From a virus, in IMG/VR virus record IMGVR_UViG_3300006737_000060, positions 1 to 43,428 of that record: a stretch of DNA of 43,428 nucleotides; one strand, 5' to 3'. Below the pieces are notes generated by a model that was not told the DNA's origin, did not search any database, and was given only the letters and a program-made list of their open reading frames with translations. This document shows, piece after piece, positions 1 to 7,127 of this stretch (the first letter of the stretch is position 1; each line of letters begins with the position of its first letter). Position numbers and translations under genes: made by a program.

Positions 1-4
1 CATT

Positions 5-418
5 ATGTCACTTCCTAAGAAAAAAGACCCGCCAAAGAAAGTTCCACCAAAAAAAGATCCACCAAAAAAACAAGAGGCTTCTGCACCTACAAGACCGAGT
101 ACTAGAACAGGTGATTACCGCGTAGGTGGTGATTTATATAATAAACACCTTCAAAAAAATTTTAGATCTAAAGATGCAGCAGCCTATGCATGGGAGCAGG
201 AAGTGTCTGCATTAGGAAAAAAATGGGATCAATCATATAAACACGGTGGACCTCACCACGCTAAGGGTAGTGACGGTGGTCCAGCTAAGGGTAAATCTAA
301 AGGCGTTGAAGCTAAAGCTAGAATGAGTCATGCAGCTGGCGCTAAAAGAGTGAACAAATCACACTCAGGATTACAATCTCCTCATGACATGAACATAAAA
401 GATCTATTTAACTTATAA
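5..418 (+). CDS. Small basic Lys/Pro-rich protein, function unknown
   Basis: This 137-residue protein opens with a disordered Lys/Pro tract (repeats of the form DPPKK or VPPKK, residues 5-22). A middle section has helical character around AYAWEQEVSALGKKW. A Gly/His/Lys-rich stretch with YKHGGPHHAKG lies near residues 78-88. The HGGPH string recurs near the N-terminus of the 685-residue protein at 28626, so the two may belong to one group of virion-associated basic proteins (inference). The ATG is only four bases from the window edge, so a longer start cannot be excluded. It is followed 12 bases later by the next gene. I recognise no enzyme motif; the function is unknown. Confidence 0.7.
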   Translation: MSLPKKKDPPKKVPPKKDPPKKQEASAPTRPSTRTGDYRVGGDLYNKHLQKNFRSKDAAAYAWEQEVSALGKKWDQSYKHGGPHHAKGSDGGPAKGKSKGVEAKARMSHAAGAKRVNKSHSGLQSPHDMNIKDLFNL

Positions 419-430
419 TAAATAAAAGAC

Positions 431-931
431 ATGGGAAAAATAAAACCAACTTTAACTTTAACATCGAATGCAGCATCAGCTACTGACCCAGGACCATTAA
501 GCTTTGCGTTATCGTTAACAGCAGTTCCTGGAACAGATAATGGTAAACTAACAGTTGATGTAGTAACAACACAGGTTATAGAAGCAGTTGCAGTTGCAGC
601 TGGTGGTGGCGCAGGAACAGCTTTTAGTAGAATAATCCAAGGAGCTGATCACACAGGTGGTGTGGGTGGTACTAACGGATGTTGGGTATACTTAAAGAAT
701 ACTACAGCCTCTGGAGCTGGATTAATCTATATTGGTCATATGACCGATGCTGATTACAATGCTCCGGGTGATGTGGCTTATAGTGCTATAGAGGCAGCTA
801 ATGCTTACGAAAGAATATTTACTCTAAAAGCTGGGGAATTTGCATTCTTTCCATATGATTACACTGGTGATTTAATAGCTGTAGCAAGTACTGCATCTCA
901 ATCACTAGAAGCTTGGACTTTTGATCGATAA
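431..931 (+). CDS. Probable virion beta-structured protein (decoration or fibre-like)
   Basis: This 166-residue protein is rich in Thr, Ala, Gly and Ser, has few charges and predicts as mostly beta strand. The N-terminus (GKIKPTLTLTSNAASA) and C-terminus (FTLKAGEFAFFPYDYTGDL, then LEAWTFDR) resemble small structural proteins often carried by marine phages near their head genes. This is recognition of style, not a named family. There is no signal peptide or catalytic motif. It sits between two small basic proteins in the same direction, with 2 bases to the next start. A decoration or surface protein is the likely role; a domain of a fibre is an alternative. Confidence 0.6.
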   Translation: MGKIKPTLTLTSNAASATDPGPLSFALSLTAVPGTDNGKLTVDVVTTQVIEAVAVAAGGGAGTAFSRIIQGADHTGGVGGTNGCWVYLKNTTASGAGLIYIGHMTDADYNAPGDVAYSAIEAANAYERIFTLKAGEFAFFPYDYTGDLIAVASTASQSLEAWTFDR

Positions 932-933
932 TT

Positions 934-1209
934 ATGCCTAAGTTTAAAAAAAATACAGGGTTTAAGATGGAAGGTCCATCTCCCTTTTTAGGTCTTTGGG
1001 ACGAAGTTAAGAAAAAAGTAGCAACAAAAGGTGTAACAAAAGGTCTTAAAAGAGCTGGAATGATAGGCTCTAAGTTCGCTAGTAGAGCGGGTTTCGCCGG
1101 CGGAATGCTAACTTTTGGTAAATTTCTACACAAAAATAAAGTTGGCCAAAAAAGTGTTAGAGGAATAAGAAACAAGGGAAATAGAAGAATGACTGTTGGA
1201 AAAATCTAA
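934..1209 (+). CDS. Small basic protein of the GFKM/SPF group
   Basis: This 91-residue, strongly basic protein begins MPKFKKNTGFKMEGPSPF. The start is shared almost word for word with the proteins at 1870 and 2881, and partly with those at 2192 and 28626. After the signature comes a Lys-rich amphipathic stretch, then a Gly/Ala-rich hydrophobic segment (MIGSKFASRAGFAGGMLTFG, about residues 44-63) and a basic tail. The start is ATG after an A/T leader (gataattATG), without a Shine-Dalgarno site. The function is unknown. Shared signature, small size and charge suggest a virion-internal or capsid-associated role, which is inference. Confidence 0.75.
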   Translation: MPKFKKNTGFKMEGPSPFLGLWDEVKKKVATKGVTKGLKRAGMIGSKFASRAGFAGGMLTFGKFLHKNKVGQKSVRGIRNKGNRRMTVGKI

Positions 1210-1238
1210 CAGTAAAATACAATAAGGAAAATCCTTAT
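1207..1238 (+). promoter_or_regulatory. Weak promoter-like motif and hairpin in the gap before 1267
   Basis: The 57-base gap holds TAACAGTAAAAT (1207-1218), which resembles the AGTAAAA core of the three stronger promoter-like motifs at 3352, 15682 and 27965. It is followed by a perfect 7-bp inverted repeat, ATAAGGA / TCCTTAT (1222-1238), with a 3-base loop. No T-run follows, so it is not a typical intrinsic terminator. It may be a leader hairpin or chance in AT-rich DNA. Confidence 0.25.
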
Positions 1239-1266
1239 ACCAATTAATTAATAAAACCAAAAAACA

Positions 1267-1560
1267 ATGACATACATATACTATAAAAGTAGTACATATA
1301 CTACAGAACCGAAAATTTCAGAGAAACAATTAGCAGAATGGAAGCATTTAGCTGAAAAAAAGAACTGGAGAATTACACAATTACCTAACGGATTTTACCA
1401 AACAGAGGTAAATTCACCGGAAAATGAAGAAAAATGGGTAGATATAACGCGTAGAGAAACAATGGAAGGTGCGGAGAACGCTGTTGATACTAGTGTTGAG
1501 CATTTTAGTAAGAAAATAGAGTACATAAAGGGCCCAAAAGTGGTCAAAACATTCAAATAG
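1267..1560 (+). CDS. Hypothetical protein, 97 residues
   Basis: This soluble-looking mixed-charge protein starts MTYIYYKSSTY and has a helical segment EKQLAEWKHLAEKKNWR. It ends in a basic stretch (KGPKVVKTFK). It lacks the GFKM/SPF signature of its neighbours. The start is ATG after an A-rich leader (aaaccaaaaaacaATG), and it is preceded by the longest gap in this cluster, with a possible weak promoter. I recognise no family and assign no function. Confidence 0.6.
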   Translation: MTYIYYKSSTYTTEPKISEKQLAEWKHLAEKKNWRITQLPNGFYQTEVNSPENEEKWVDITRRETMEGAENAVDTSVEHFSKKIEYIKGPKVVKTFK

Positions 1561-1567
1561 TAATAAA

Positions 1568-1867
1568 ATGGGATACAAAAAAGAAAAAAGTCCATATGCA
1601 AAAAAAATAGAGGGTTATACACCGTATACATCTCCATTTAAATCAACTCCAGCGTCTAGAATAGCAGATGCTAAAAGAAATGCTAAGTTTGACTATAGAA
1701 ACGCTATAGCTGGAACAAGAGATCCAGCTATAAGAAAACAAGCTAAGGAGGATTACAATAGAAGAATGGCTATGATTAAAGAAAGAGAAAAAGGTTTAAG
1801 AGTTCCTAACTATAAAAAACATCCTAGTTATAAGATGAGTACTCATATGCGTAAAAAAAAGAAATAA
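1568..1867 (+). CDS. Small very basic protein with GYTPYTSPF element
   Basis: This 99-residue protein is dominated by Lys and Arg. Its N-terminus MGYKKEKSPYAKKIEGYTPY carries SPY and GYTPYTSPF elements, a variant of the SPF/TPF signature seen at 934, 2881, 3152 and 42670. The rest is a charged helix (DAKRNAKFDYRNAIAGTRD..., then EDYNRRMAMIKEREKG) ending in a run of lysines. The downstream protein at 1870 has a similar middle (ARMASIKHGMKNAKREYR), so the two may be divergent paralogues. The function is unknown; nucleic-acid or capsid binding is plausible from charge alone. Confidence 0.7.
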   Translation: MGYKKEKSPYAKKIEGYTPYTSPFKSTPASRIADAKRNAKFDYRNAIAGTRDPAIRKQAKEDYNRRMAMIKEREKGLRVPNYKKHPSYKMSTHMRKKKK

Positions 1868-1869
1868 TT

Positions 1870-2202
1870 ATGCCAAACTTTAAAAGAAATACAGGTTTTA
1901 GAATGGGATTTAAACCATATGTTTCAGAACATGGTTCTCCGTTTGCATATAATGCTAGAATGGCTAGTATTAAACACGGTATGAAAAATGCTAAAAGAGA
2001 ATATAGAATAAACACTGGTAAAATTAAACCTAAGTTTTACAATCCACACTTATCTGCTGCTAACCCTGGAAACAAAGCTAACGCAAGAGCAACTTACGAT
2101 AAGAAAATGAGTATACTAAAAGATCAATATAAAGCTGCTAAGAACGCTGGAAGAAAAAAGTATACACTTAATCCTTTTAAAGCTAAAGGTTTTGGGATTT
2201 AA
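1870..2202 (+). CDS. Small basic protein of the GFKM/SPF group
   Basis: This 110-residue basic protein starts MPNFKRNTGFRMGFKPYV and continues into EHGSPFAYNAR, so both halves of the shared signature are present. Helical Lys/Arg/Ala-rich segments follow (NAKREYRINTGKIK; KKMSILKDQYKAAKNAGRKK). The gene begins two bases after its neighbour's stop with leader aaataattATG. Its end overlaps the TTG-started gene at 2192 by 11 bases in the +1 frame. The function is unknown. Confidence 0.72.
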   Translation: MPNFKRNTGFRMGFKPYVSEHGSPFAYNARMASIKHGMKNAKREYRINTGKIKPKFYNPHLSAANPGNKANARATYDKKMSILKDQYKAAKNAGRKKYTLNPFKAKGFGI

Positions 2203-2875
2203 ACTAGGATCTGCTAAAAGAGAGATTAGAACACCTAAAAAAACACCTATATTTAAAAGACTTAGAGATGGTGTTGCTGGTGAAGCTAATAAAGATGGAA
2301 CTATAAATATAGATCCAAGTATACCAGTTGGAAGTCCAGAATATACTAGAGTAATGAAGCACGAACAGCAACATTTACGAGACATGGAGTCTGGAAGGGC
2401 CGATTATGGTGAATCACATGTTGAGTGGGAGGGTAATATATATTTTAGACATAACGTTAATGGACAAGCTTTTATAGATGGTCCAGCTGGTAGACTACCC
2501 GAAGGACACCCAGAACACCCATGGGAACAATCAGCTATTATTGCTGAAGACATGCCAGCTCAAGATGATGTAAAAGGAGATGGCGGTAGAGGTTTTAAAA
2601 TGGGTGAATCTCCTTATAAATTCTCTATAGGTAAGCTTGCACTAGGTGGTTTAGCTGGTGGAATTGCAGAAAAATTTCTAAAAAGGAAAGATGATGGTTT
2701 TGATGACGAAGCAGAAATGCAGCAGGGTGAAGGTGCTGCAATAAGTGAGTTTGAGGAAAAGAAGAAATGGAAAGACATGAATAAACAAGAAAAACGCAAT
2801 AGACTTGGTGAAATGGGTAAAATGACCGCACTTGGAGGTGTAGGAGCGTTAGGAAATAAATTATTTAAAAGATAA
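2192..2875 (+). CDS. HExxH zinc-peptidase-like protein fused to a GFKM/SPY segment
   Basis: This 227-residue protein has a conserved-looking first half: GEANKDGTINIDPSIP, then MKHEQQHLRDMESGRADY. HEQQH (about residues 57-61) fits the zinc-binding HExxH of metallopeptidases; a downstream acidic residue could be the third ligand, so activity is only plausible. A second unit starts near residue 136 with GFKMGESPYKFSIGK, followed by a Gly-rich hydrophobic stretch (LALGGLAGGIAEKFL). It thus looks like a peptidase-like domain joined to a GFKM protein. The first in-frame ATG is immediately before HEQQH and would delete the conserved half. The TTG at 2192 gives MGFKLGSAKREIRTPKKTP, matching the MGFKM starts elsewhere, so I chose TTG. 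A frameshift from the preceding gene is the alternative. Confidence 0.65.
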   Translation: MGFKLGSAKREIRTPKKTPIFKRLRDGVAGEANKDGTINIDPSIPVGSPEYTRVMKHEQQHLRDMESGRADYGESHVEWEGNIYFRHNVNGQAFIDGPAGRLPEGHPEHPWEQSAIIAEDMPAQDDVKGDGGRGFKMGESPYKFSIGKLALGGLAGGIAEKFLKRKDDGFDDEAEMQQGEGAAISEFEEKKKWKDMNKQEKRNRLGEMGKMTALGGVGALGNKLFKR

Positions 2876-2880
2876 AAATT

Positions 2881-3147
2881 ATGCCAAATTTTAAAAAATC
2901 GAGCGGATTTAAAATGCATGGAACACAACTTTACGGTAAATCGCCGTTCACTAAACCTAAGAAAAGAAGAGATTATCTAGACACTGGACTTAAATCTGGT
3001 GGAGGTTTCTTCAATAGACTTAAAAAAGAAGGAGTAGGGTCTGCGGCACTAAACACTGCCCCAGCTAGATATGTTAGAACATTAGGCCATGGACTTTATC
3101 ATGGAATAAAAGATTCTTTTACAAAATCTAAAAAATCTAAAAAATAA
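2881..3147 (+). CDS. Small basic protein of the GFKM/SPF group
   Basis: This 88-residue protein starts MPNFKKSSGFKMHGTQLYG, followed by KSPFTKPKKRR, the fullest example of the shared two-part signature. The remainder is basic, with a Gly-rich turn (LKSGGGFFNRL) and a Lys-rich end (FTKSKKSKK). It begins 5 bases after the preceding stop in an A/T leader (aaaaattATG). There is no catalytic motif and no clear membrane helix. The function is unknown; see the finding on the motif family. Confidence 0.72.
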   Translation: MPNFKKSSGFKMHGTQLYGKSPFTKPKKRRDYLDTGLKSGGGFFNRLKKEGVGSAALNTAPARYVRTLGHGLYHGIKDSFTKSKKSKK

Positions 3148-3151
3148 TAAC

Positions 3152-3322
3152 ATGGGATATCAACAACCAGGCTTCACGCCTTTCACAAAGCGAACACTGA
3201 ATCCGTTTGATAGACATGACAGAACGGATTATCATGGTTTAGGGGCTAAGGGTCTTAATAAAAGAAAAACAAAAAGAGTTCCTAATAGAAAGAGACCAAA
3301 AGAAGGTGCAAGAAAATCATAA
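3152..3322 (+). CDS. 56-residue basic protein with GFTPFT motif
   Basis: Translation gives MGYQQPGFTPFTKRTLNPF, then a His/Asp patch and a basic tail (NKRKTKRVPNRKRPKEGARK). GFTPFT is repeated exactly near the start of the protein at 42670, linking this cluster to the right end of the window. The gene starts 4 bases after its neighbour's stop and ends the first gene block; a promoter-like motif follows. It is short, but the shared motif and tight spacing support it as real. The function is unknown. Confidence 0.62.
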   Translation: MGYQQPGFTPFTKRTLNPFDRHDRTDYHGLGAKGLNKRKTKRVPNRKRPKEGARKS

Positions 3323-3351
3323 AGTAAAAAAACCGATATAGCGGTGATAAT

Positions 3352-3366
3352 CTATATAGTAAAATT
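3352..3366 (+). promoter_or_regulatory. Candidate promoter upstream of groEL
   Basis: CTATATAGTAAAATT matches the core of the motifs at 15682 and 27965 (TAGTAAAA preceded by alternating TA). It lies 30 bases before the groEL ATG, in a 73-base gap after the small-protein cluster. ATATAG (3336-3341) and CTATAT (3352-3357) form a 6-bp inverted repeat overlapping it, a possible operator, though AT-rich inverted repeats arise easily by chance. Confidence 0.45.
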
Positions 3367-3395
3367 AAATTTAATCAAATAAAATATAATAAATT

Positions 3396-4958
3396 ATGGA
3401 ATATAACTTACCAAGTGAGTTGGTTAAAAACCTAAACTTTGGTGATGAAGCTAAAGATAAAGTAATCGCTGGAGTAAATAAACTAGCCCGAGCCGTAAAG
3501 TCCACTTTAGGTGCATCAGGAAGATGCGTAGTCTATGAGGACGGGAGGGGCAAACCGGTCATAACAAAAGATGGTGTAACCGTTGCGGAAAGCGTAGTCT
3601 TATATGATTCGGTTGAAAACATGGGTGCAACACTCATAAAAGAAGCTGCTAGAAATACAGTGCGTGATGCTGGAGACGGAACAACCACCGCAACAGTGTT
3701 AGCCGAAGCACTAATCAAACAAATAGACGCTGCGGTCGCAGATGGTCTTACAATCAGAGAAATTAAAGATGGAGTAAACGAAACACTAGATGATGTTATC
3801 AAGTATCTAGACACTATCGTTATTGATGTAGAAGGTGATATGCTTAAATCAGTTAGCTCTATATCATGTAATAATGATGAGGAGTTAGGTAGTATTATAG
3901 CTAACGCTTACGAACAGGTTGGTAAAGATGGAGTCGTATTAATGGAAGAAAGTGAAACAGAGGATACTCACGTTGAGATCGTTGATGGTACTCAAATAGA
4001 TTGTGGTTTAATATCATCTCATTTTATAACAAATAATGATAAACAAGTATGCGAACTAGATAATCCACTAATTCTAACGTGTTCTTCTGAAATACCTAAC
4101 GTTAGAAAGATACAATCTATATTAGAGCACGTTATAAAATCTAACAGGTCTTTACTTATAGTAGCTCCAGTAGCACAGCAAGTTAAAGCTGCTTTGATGA
4201 TGAACAAAGTCAAAGGCAACATTAAGGTTAATATAATAAATCCACCAGGATTTGGCCCAACTAAAAAAGATGCTATTGAAGATTTAGCTATACTAACTGG
4301 AGCAACAGTGTTAAACGAAGAACTTGGTGATGATTTAGATCTTATGAAACCAGAGCACTTAGGTGAGGCTGAATCATCTATAACAGACGATAAATCCACT
4401 GTGTTAACATTAGAGGGAATGACTGATGAAATTGAAAATAGAATAGACTCGATAAATAAAAAACTAGCAGAAGAGCAAAATGCTTTTATTAAAAAGAAAC
4501 TAGAACAACGTTTAGCAACTTTATCTGGTAGTGTTGGAGTAATAAACGTTGGAGCTAATTCTAAGATTGAACTAAAAGAAAAGAAAGATAGAATAGAAGA
4601 CGCAATCTATGCTACAAAAGCAGCGCTAAAAGAAGGTATTGTACCAGGCGGTGGAGTTGCTCTTCTTAATGCCTCTCAAAAAATTTCGACCGGACCAGCC
4701 GGTAAAGTATTATTAAACGCATTGACTTCACCATTTGAAACAATAATGGATAACGCTGGTTTAAAACTTAACAAAGGAATGAAAGAGGGATATGGTTGTA
4801 ACGTTGTTAACGGTACTTTTGTTAAAATGATTGATGAAGGTATTATTGATCCGGTGCTTGTAACTAAGTCTGCACTTAAAAATGCTGTAAGTGTAGCATT
4901 AACTATTATGTCAGCAGATTGTGTAATTTCAAATATAAGAGTAAATGAAAGCAATTAA
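3396..4958 (+). CDS. groEL: Phage chaperonin GroEL (Cpn60)
   Basis: This 520-residue group I chaperonin folds proteins in an ATP-driven double ring capped by GroES. The equatorial nucleotide motifs are intact: ITKDGVTVAE with the catalytic Asp at 59, DAGDGTTTATVLAEAL with Asp94, and RIEDAIYATKAALKEGI with Asp402, followed by VPGGGVALL. The apical domain is complete but divergent. The Escherichia coli GYLSPYF segment reads GLISSHF here, changing two aromatic residues of the substrate and GroES site. The Gly-Gly-Met tail of typical bacterial GroEL is absent; the protein ends SADCVISNIRVNESN. The stop lies inside groES (14-base overlap), so the pair is probably co-translated. A candidate promoter lies 30 bases upstream. 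Phage GroEL genes are uncommon but known; folding of large virion proteins is the likely job (inference). Confidence 0.95.
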   Translation: MEYNLPSELVKNLNFGDEAKDKVIAGVNKLARAVKSTLGASGRCVVYEDGRGKPVITKDGVTVAESVVLYDSVENMGATLIKEAARNTVRDAGDGTTTATVLAEALIKQIDAAVADGLTIREIKDGVNETLDDVIKYLDTIVIDVEGDMLKSVSSISCNNDEELGSIIANAYEQVGKDGVVLMEESETEDTHVEIVDGTQIDCGLISSHFITNNDKQVCELDNPLILTCSSEIPNVRKIQSILEHVIKSNRSLLIVAPVAQQVKAALMMNKVKGNIKVNIINPPGFGPTKKDAIEDLAILTGATVLNEELGDDLDLMKPEHLGEAESSITDDKSTVLTLEGMTDEIENRIDSINKKLAEEQNAFIKKKLEQRLATLSGSVGVINVGANSKIELKEKKDRIEDAIYATKAALKEGIVPGGGVALLNASQKISTGPAGKVLLNALTSPFETIMDNAGLKLNKGMKEGYGCNVVNGTFVKMIDEGIIDPVLVTKSALKNAVSVALTIMSADCVISNIRVNESN

Positions 4959-5199
4959 TGGATATGTTATAGTTGATAACAAAAAAGAAGAACAACAAAA
5001 GGTTAGTGGTTTAATACTAACTGATCAAACAGATAGTAATAGATTTAAAAGAGCTAACGTTATATCAGTTGGTAATTTAGTTGAGGTTGTTAAAGAGGGT
5101 GATGTTGTTTATTATGATAGATTCGCTGGTAACGATATAGCTTATAACGATGATTTATTTAAGGTTATAAGATATACTGATATAGTTATAGTGGAATGA
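4945..5199 (+). CDS. groES: Phage co-chaperonin GroES (Cpn10)
   Basis: This 84-residue protein has the GroES layout: start MKAINGYVIVDNKK, a mobile loop with KVSGLILTDQ (the bacterial GGIVL position), then VISVGNLVEVVKEGDVVYYD and an end typical of the fold (LFKVIRYTDIVIVE). It caps the chaperonin ring. It is somewhat shorter than bacterial GroES (about 95). It overlaps the end of groEL by 14 bases and the next gene by 4 (ATGA), so expression should be coupled to groEL. Immediate pairing with a phage GroEL makes this the cognate lid. Confidence 0.9.
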   Translation: MKAINGYVIVDNKKEEQQKVSGLILTDQTDSNRFKRANVISVGNLVEVVKEGDVVYYDRFAGNDIAYNDDLFKVIRYTDIVIVE

Positions 5200-5636
5200 G
5201 ATTAACACCAGTTGATTTACAAGAAATGAACCTACTTAAGTACTATAGATTAGTTAGAAAGTGGGCTTGTAAACAAAATAATTTAAAAGACGCTGATTTA
5301 GAATTACTAATATTTCTTCATTGCTTAAAAAGATTTACAAGAAATGACTTTATTAATGGTACTTATGCTTATTCTTGGGACAAGAATAGATGGGAAAGAT
5401 TAAGAAAACAAGGTTGGATTGATGTTTGGAGAAATAGAAATAGAACGACTATTATGTATTCAATTTACAAAACGTCGTTTAAGTGTAATCATCTTATAAG
5501 TAGGATATATAGAATTTTACTTGGAGATGAGGACATACCAATGACAGATAACAATATATTTTATAAAAACAAATCATATACCGATAAGGTAATGAATAAG
5601 TCTATCGATGATATGATTAAAGATAAAGACAGATAA
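5196..5636 (+). CDS. Winged-helix-like hypothetical protein
   Basis: This 146-residue protein begins MRLTPVDLQEMNLLKYYRL. Its core (DADLELLIFLHCLKRFTRNDF, then WDKNRWERLRKQGWIDVWRNR and a beta-hairpin-like TTIMYSIYK) has the spacing of a MarR-like winged helix: helices, a basic recognition helix and a wing. This is pattern recognition, not a database match. It is translationally coupled to groES (ATGA) and followed one base later by the probable holin. It could be a regulator of this block or a virion DNA-binding protein. The C-terminus is charged and probably flexible. Confidence 0.65.
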   Translation: MRLTPVDLQEMNLLKYYRLVRKWACKQNNLKDADLELLIFLHCLKRFTRNDFINGTYAYSWDKNRWERLRKQGWIDVWRNRNRTTIMYSIYKTSFKCNHLISRIYRILLGDEDIPMTDNNIFYKNKSYTDKVMNKSIDDMIKDKDR

Positions 5637-5637
5637 T

Positions 5638-6054
5638 ATGATAGGAAAATTTATAGGGGGTTTATTCGGTAAAGTAGTAGAAAATGCAGAAGGAATACTT
5701 GACAAAGTTATTACAACAGACAAAGAAAGAGATGAAGCAAAACATGCTCTTAAACGATTATTACTTGACGCTGAAAAACAAGCCTTTGCAAAAGAAGTCG
5801 AAGACAGAAAGAGCGCTAGAGATATGTACAAAGACGATGCACTTATTCAAAAAATACTTGCAACGTTATTTACGGCAGCGTACTTTGGGTTAAGCTTCAT
5901 GATGTTTAGAGTTTTTGTTATGCAAGATCTAGACTTAGGAGAGTTTGAGATAAGTTTTATCTCTACAATATTTGGTGCCATGAGCGCTAAGGTTAATACA
6001 GTTGTCGATTTCTTCTTCGGAGGATCGTCAAAGAAAAATGAACAACAAAAATAA
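5638..6054 (+). CDS. Probable holin-like membrane protein
   Basis: This 138-residue protein starts with a Gly-rich amphipathic stretch (MIGKFIGGLFGKVVENAEG) followed by a charged helix containing TTDKERDEAKHALKRLL and VEDRKSARDMYKDDALIQK. A membrane helix (ILATLFTAAYFGLSFMMF, about residues 73-90) and a second hydrophobic segment (FISTIFGAMSAKVNTVVDFF) follow, then a hydrophilic Lys-rich tail. This order matches the phage and gene-transfer-agent holins annotated as three-TM holins, which form the membrane lesion for lysis. No endolysin is nearby, so the lysis role rests on topology alone; another small membrane protein is possible. Confidence 0.55.
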   Translation: MIGKFIGGLFGKVVENAEGILDKVITTDKERDEAKHALKRLLLDAEKQAFAKEVEDRKSARDMYKDDALIQKILATLFTAAYFGLSFMMFRVFVMQDLDLGEFEISFISTIFGAMSAKVNTVVDFFFGGSSKKNEQQK

Positions 6055-6065
6055 AATTTAATATA

Positions 6066-6344
6066 ATGGCAAAAAAAGAAAAAACGGTTGAATTAAAACC
6101 AAAAGTAGATAAAATATCAGAGCAACACTTAACTGAATTACAAGATGTAGTAAACAAACTTAATGAGTATCAGTTTGGGTTAGGTAGAATGGAAGTTCAA
6201 AAACATACAATGCTTCATGATATAGCTGTACTAACAGATAAAATTAAGTTACAGCAGGATATGTTAATGAAAGAGTACGGTAGTTATGATATAAACTTAA
6301 AAGACGGTACTATTAATTGGGAAAATAAAGATGGTAAACAATAA
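6066..6344 (+). CDS. Small coiled-coil protein, 92 residues
   Basis: After a Lys-rich start (MAKKEKTVELKPKVDKISEQ) most of the protein is one predicted coiled coil (LTELQDVVNKLNEYQFGLGR, then HDIAVLTDKIKLQQDMLMKE). It ends in a short beta-like segment, YDINLKDGTINWE. Similar small coiled-coil proteins are common near lysis and terminase genes of marine phages. The start follows an A/T leader (atttaatataATG). Its end overlaps the next gene by 14 bases. I assign no function. Confidence 0.68.
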   Translation: MAKKEKTVELKPKVDKISEQHLTELQDVVNKLNEYQFGLGRMEVQKHTMLHDIAVLTDKIKLQQDMLMKEYGSYDINLKDGTINWENKDGKQ

Positions 6345-6558
6345 TATAATTAGAAAAATCACAATAGGTAAAGATTATAAAAATGATTCTATGCACTACG
6401 CTGTAGATCAAGATGTTTATGGTGGCCACAAGATTTGCGATATAATAGAAGAGAAAGATAAGTATTGTATATATATAAGAAAAGACAACTTAGTAATACC
6501 TTGGAAAGACTTCAATAAAAACATGGCTATATCTGTAGAGTATAATTTGGAATACTAA
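6331..6558 (+). CDS. Hypothetical protein, 75 residues
   Basis: This small protein of mixed beta character (HYAVDQDVYGGHKICDIIEE, then KYCIYIRKDNLVIPWKDF) has no recognised motif. It overlaps the preceding gene by 14 bases, and its stop shares one base with the next ATG (TAATG), so it is embedded in a translationally coupled run. The central YCIYIRKDNLVIPWKDF could be part of a small beta barrel. The function is unknown. Confidence 0.6.
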   Translation: MVNNNIIRKITIGKDYKNDSMHYAVDQDVYGGHKICDIIEEKDKYCIYIRKDNLVIPWKDFNKNMAISVEYNLEY

Positions 6559-7127
6559 TGAAAGCTTACAAAGATTTTATTGTATCTCCAATTGGAGAAC
6601 GTTATAATAATTCTAAAAAGATTGGTGAAAAAGAATTAATACTTAATACAGAAATATTTAATCACCAGTATGTTAATAGAAAGGCAATAGTAATCGCTAC
6701 TCCACTATTATTTCAATCACCTATTAACGTGGGTGATGAGGTAATAGTGCATCATAATGTTTTTAGAAGATGGTATGATATAAAAGCTAGGGAGAAAAAT
6801 AGTAGATCCTACCTAGAAGAAGATAAGTATCTAGTTCAAGTTGATCAAATTTTTTTATATAACAAAAAAGCGATGCCTGGTTATAGTTTTATTAAACCTT
6901 TAAAACGTGATAGTAAATATAATATTAATAACGAGAAACCACTAGTGGGTGTTGTTAAGTATTCCGATGGGGAGTTTGATAAAAATGAACTTGTTGGTTT
7001 TCGTCCTGGTAGCGAGTATGAGTTTATTATTAACGGTGAAAGGTTATATAGAGTTTTAAATAAATTTATTAATGTTAAATATGAATATCAAGGAAACGAA
7101 GAAGAATATAATCCAAGCTGGGCATAA
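6558..7127 (+). CDS. Putative tandem GroES-like co-chaperonin
   Basis: I read this 189-residue protein as two GroES-like barrels in one chain. The first has a mobile-loop-like KKIGEKELILNTE, then RKAIVIATP, INVGDEVIVHHNVFRRW and DKYLVQVDQIFLY, which follow the GroES order (loop, GxV strand, VGDxV, end strand). The second (about residues 125-180) has KPLVGVVKYSDGEF, VGFRPGSEYEFIINGERLYR and VLNKFINVKYE, matching the second half of the fold. Plastid Cpn20 is a known tandem arrangement; T4 Gp31 is a known phage GroES substitute. Here a normal GroES also exists 1.4 kb upstream, so this would be a second lid or a structural relative. The fold assignment is inference from motif order and needs structure prediction. 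Confidence 0.6.
   Translation: MKAYKDFIVSPIGERYNNSKKIGEKELILNTEIFNHQYVNRKAIVIATPLLFQSPINVGDEVIVHHNVFRRWYDIKAREKNSRSYLEEDKYLVQVDQIFLYNKKAMPGYSFIKPLKRDSKYNINNEKPLVGVVKYSDGEFDKNELVGFRPGSEYEFIINGERLYRVLNKFINVKYEYQGNEEEYNPSWA

Noticed and set aside
2198-2204. TTTAAAC, the slippery heptamer of classic -1 frameshift sites, at the junction of the 1870 and 2192 genes
   Set aside because: The codon phase of the 1870 gene is wrong for slippage on this heptamer (its stop TAA is read at 2200-2202), and the downstream frame is +1 rather than -1. A TTG start explains the gene better.
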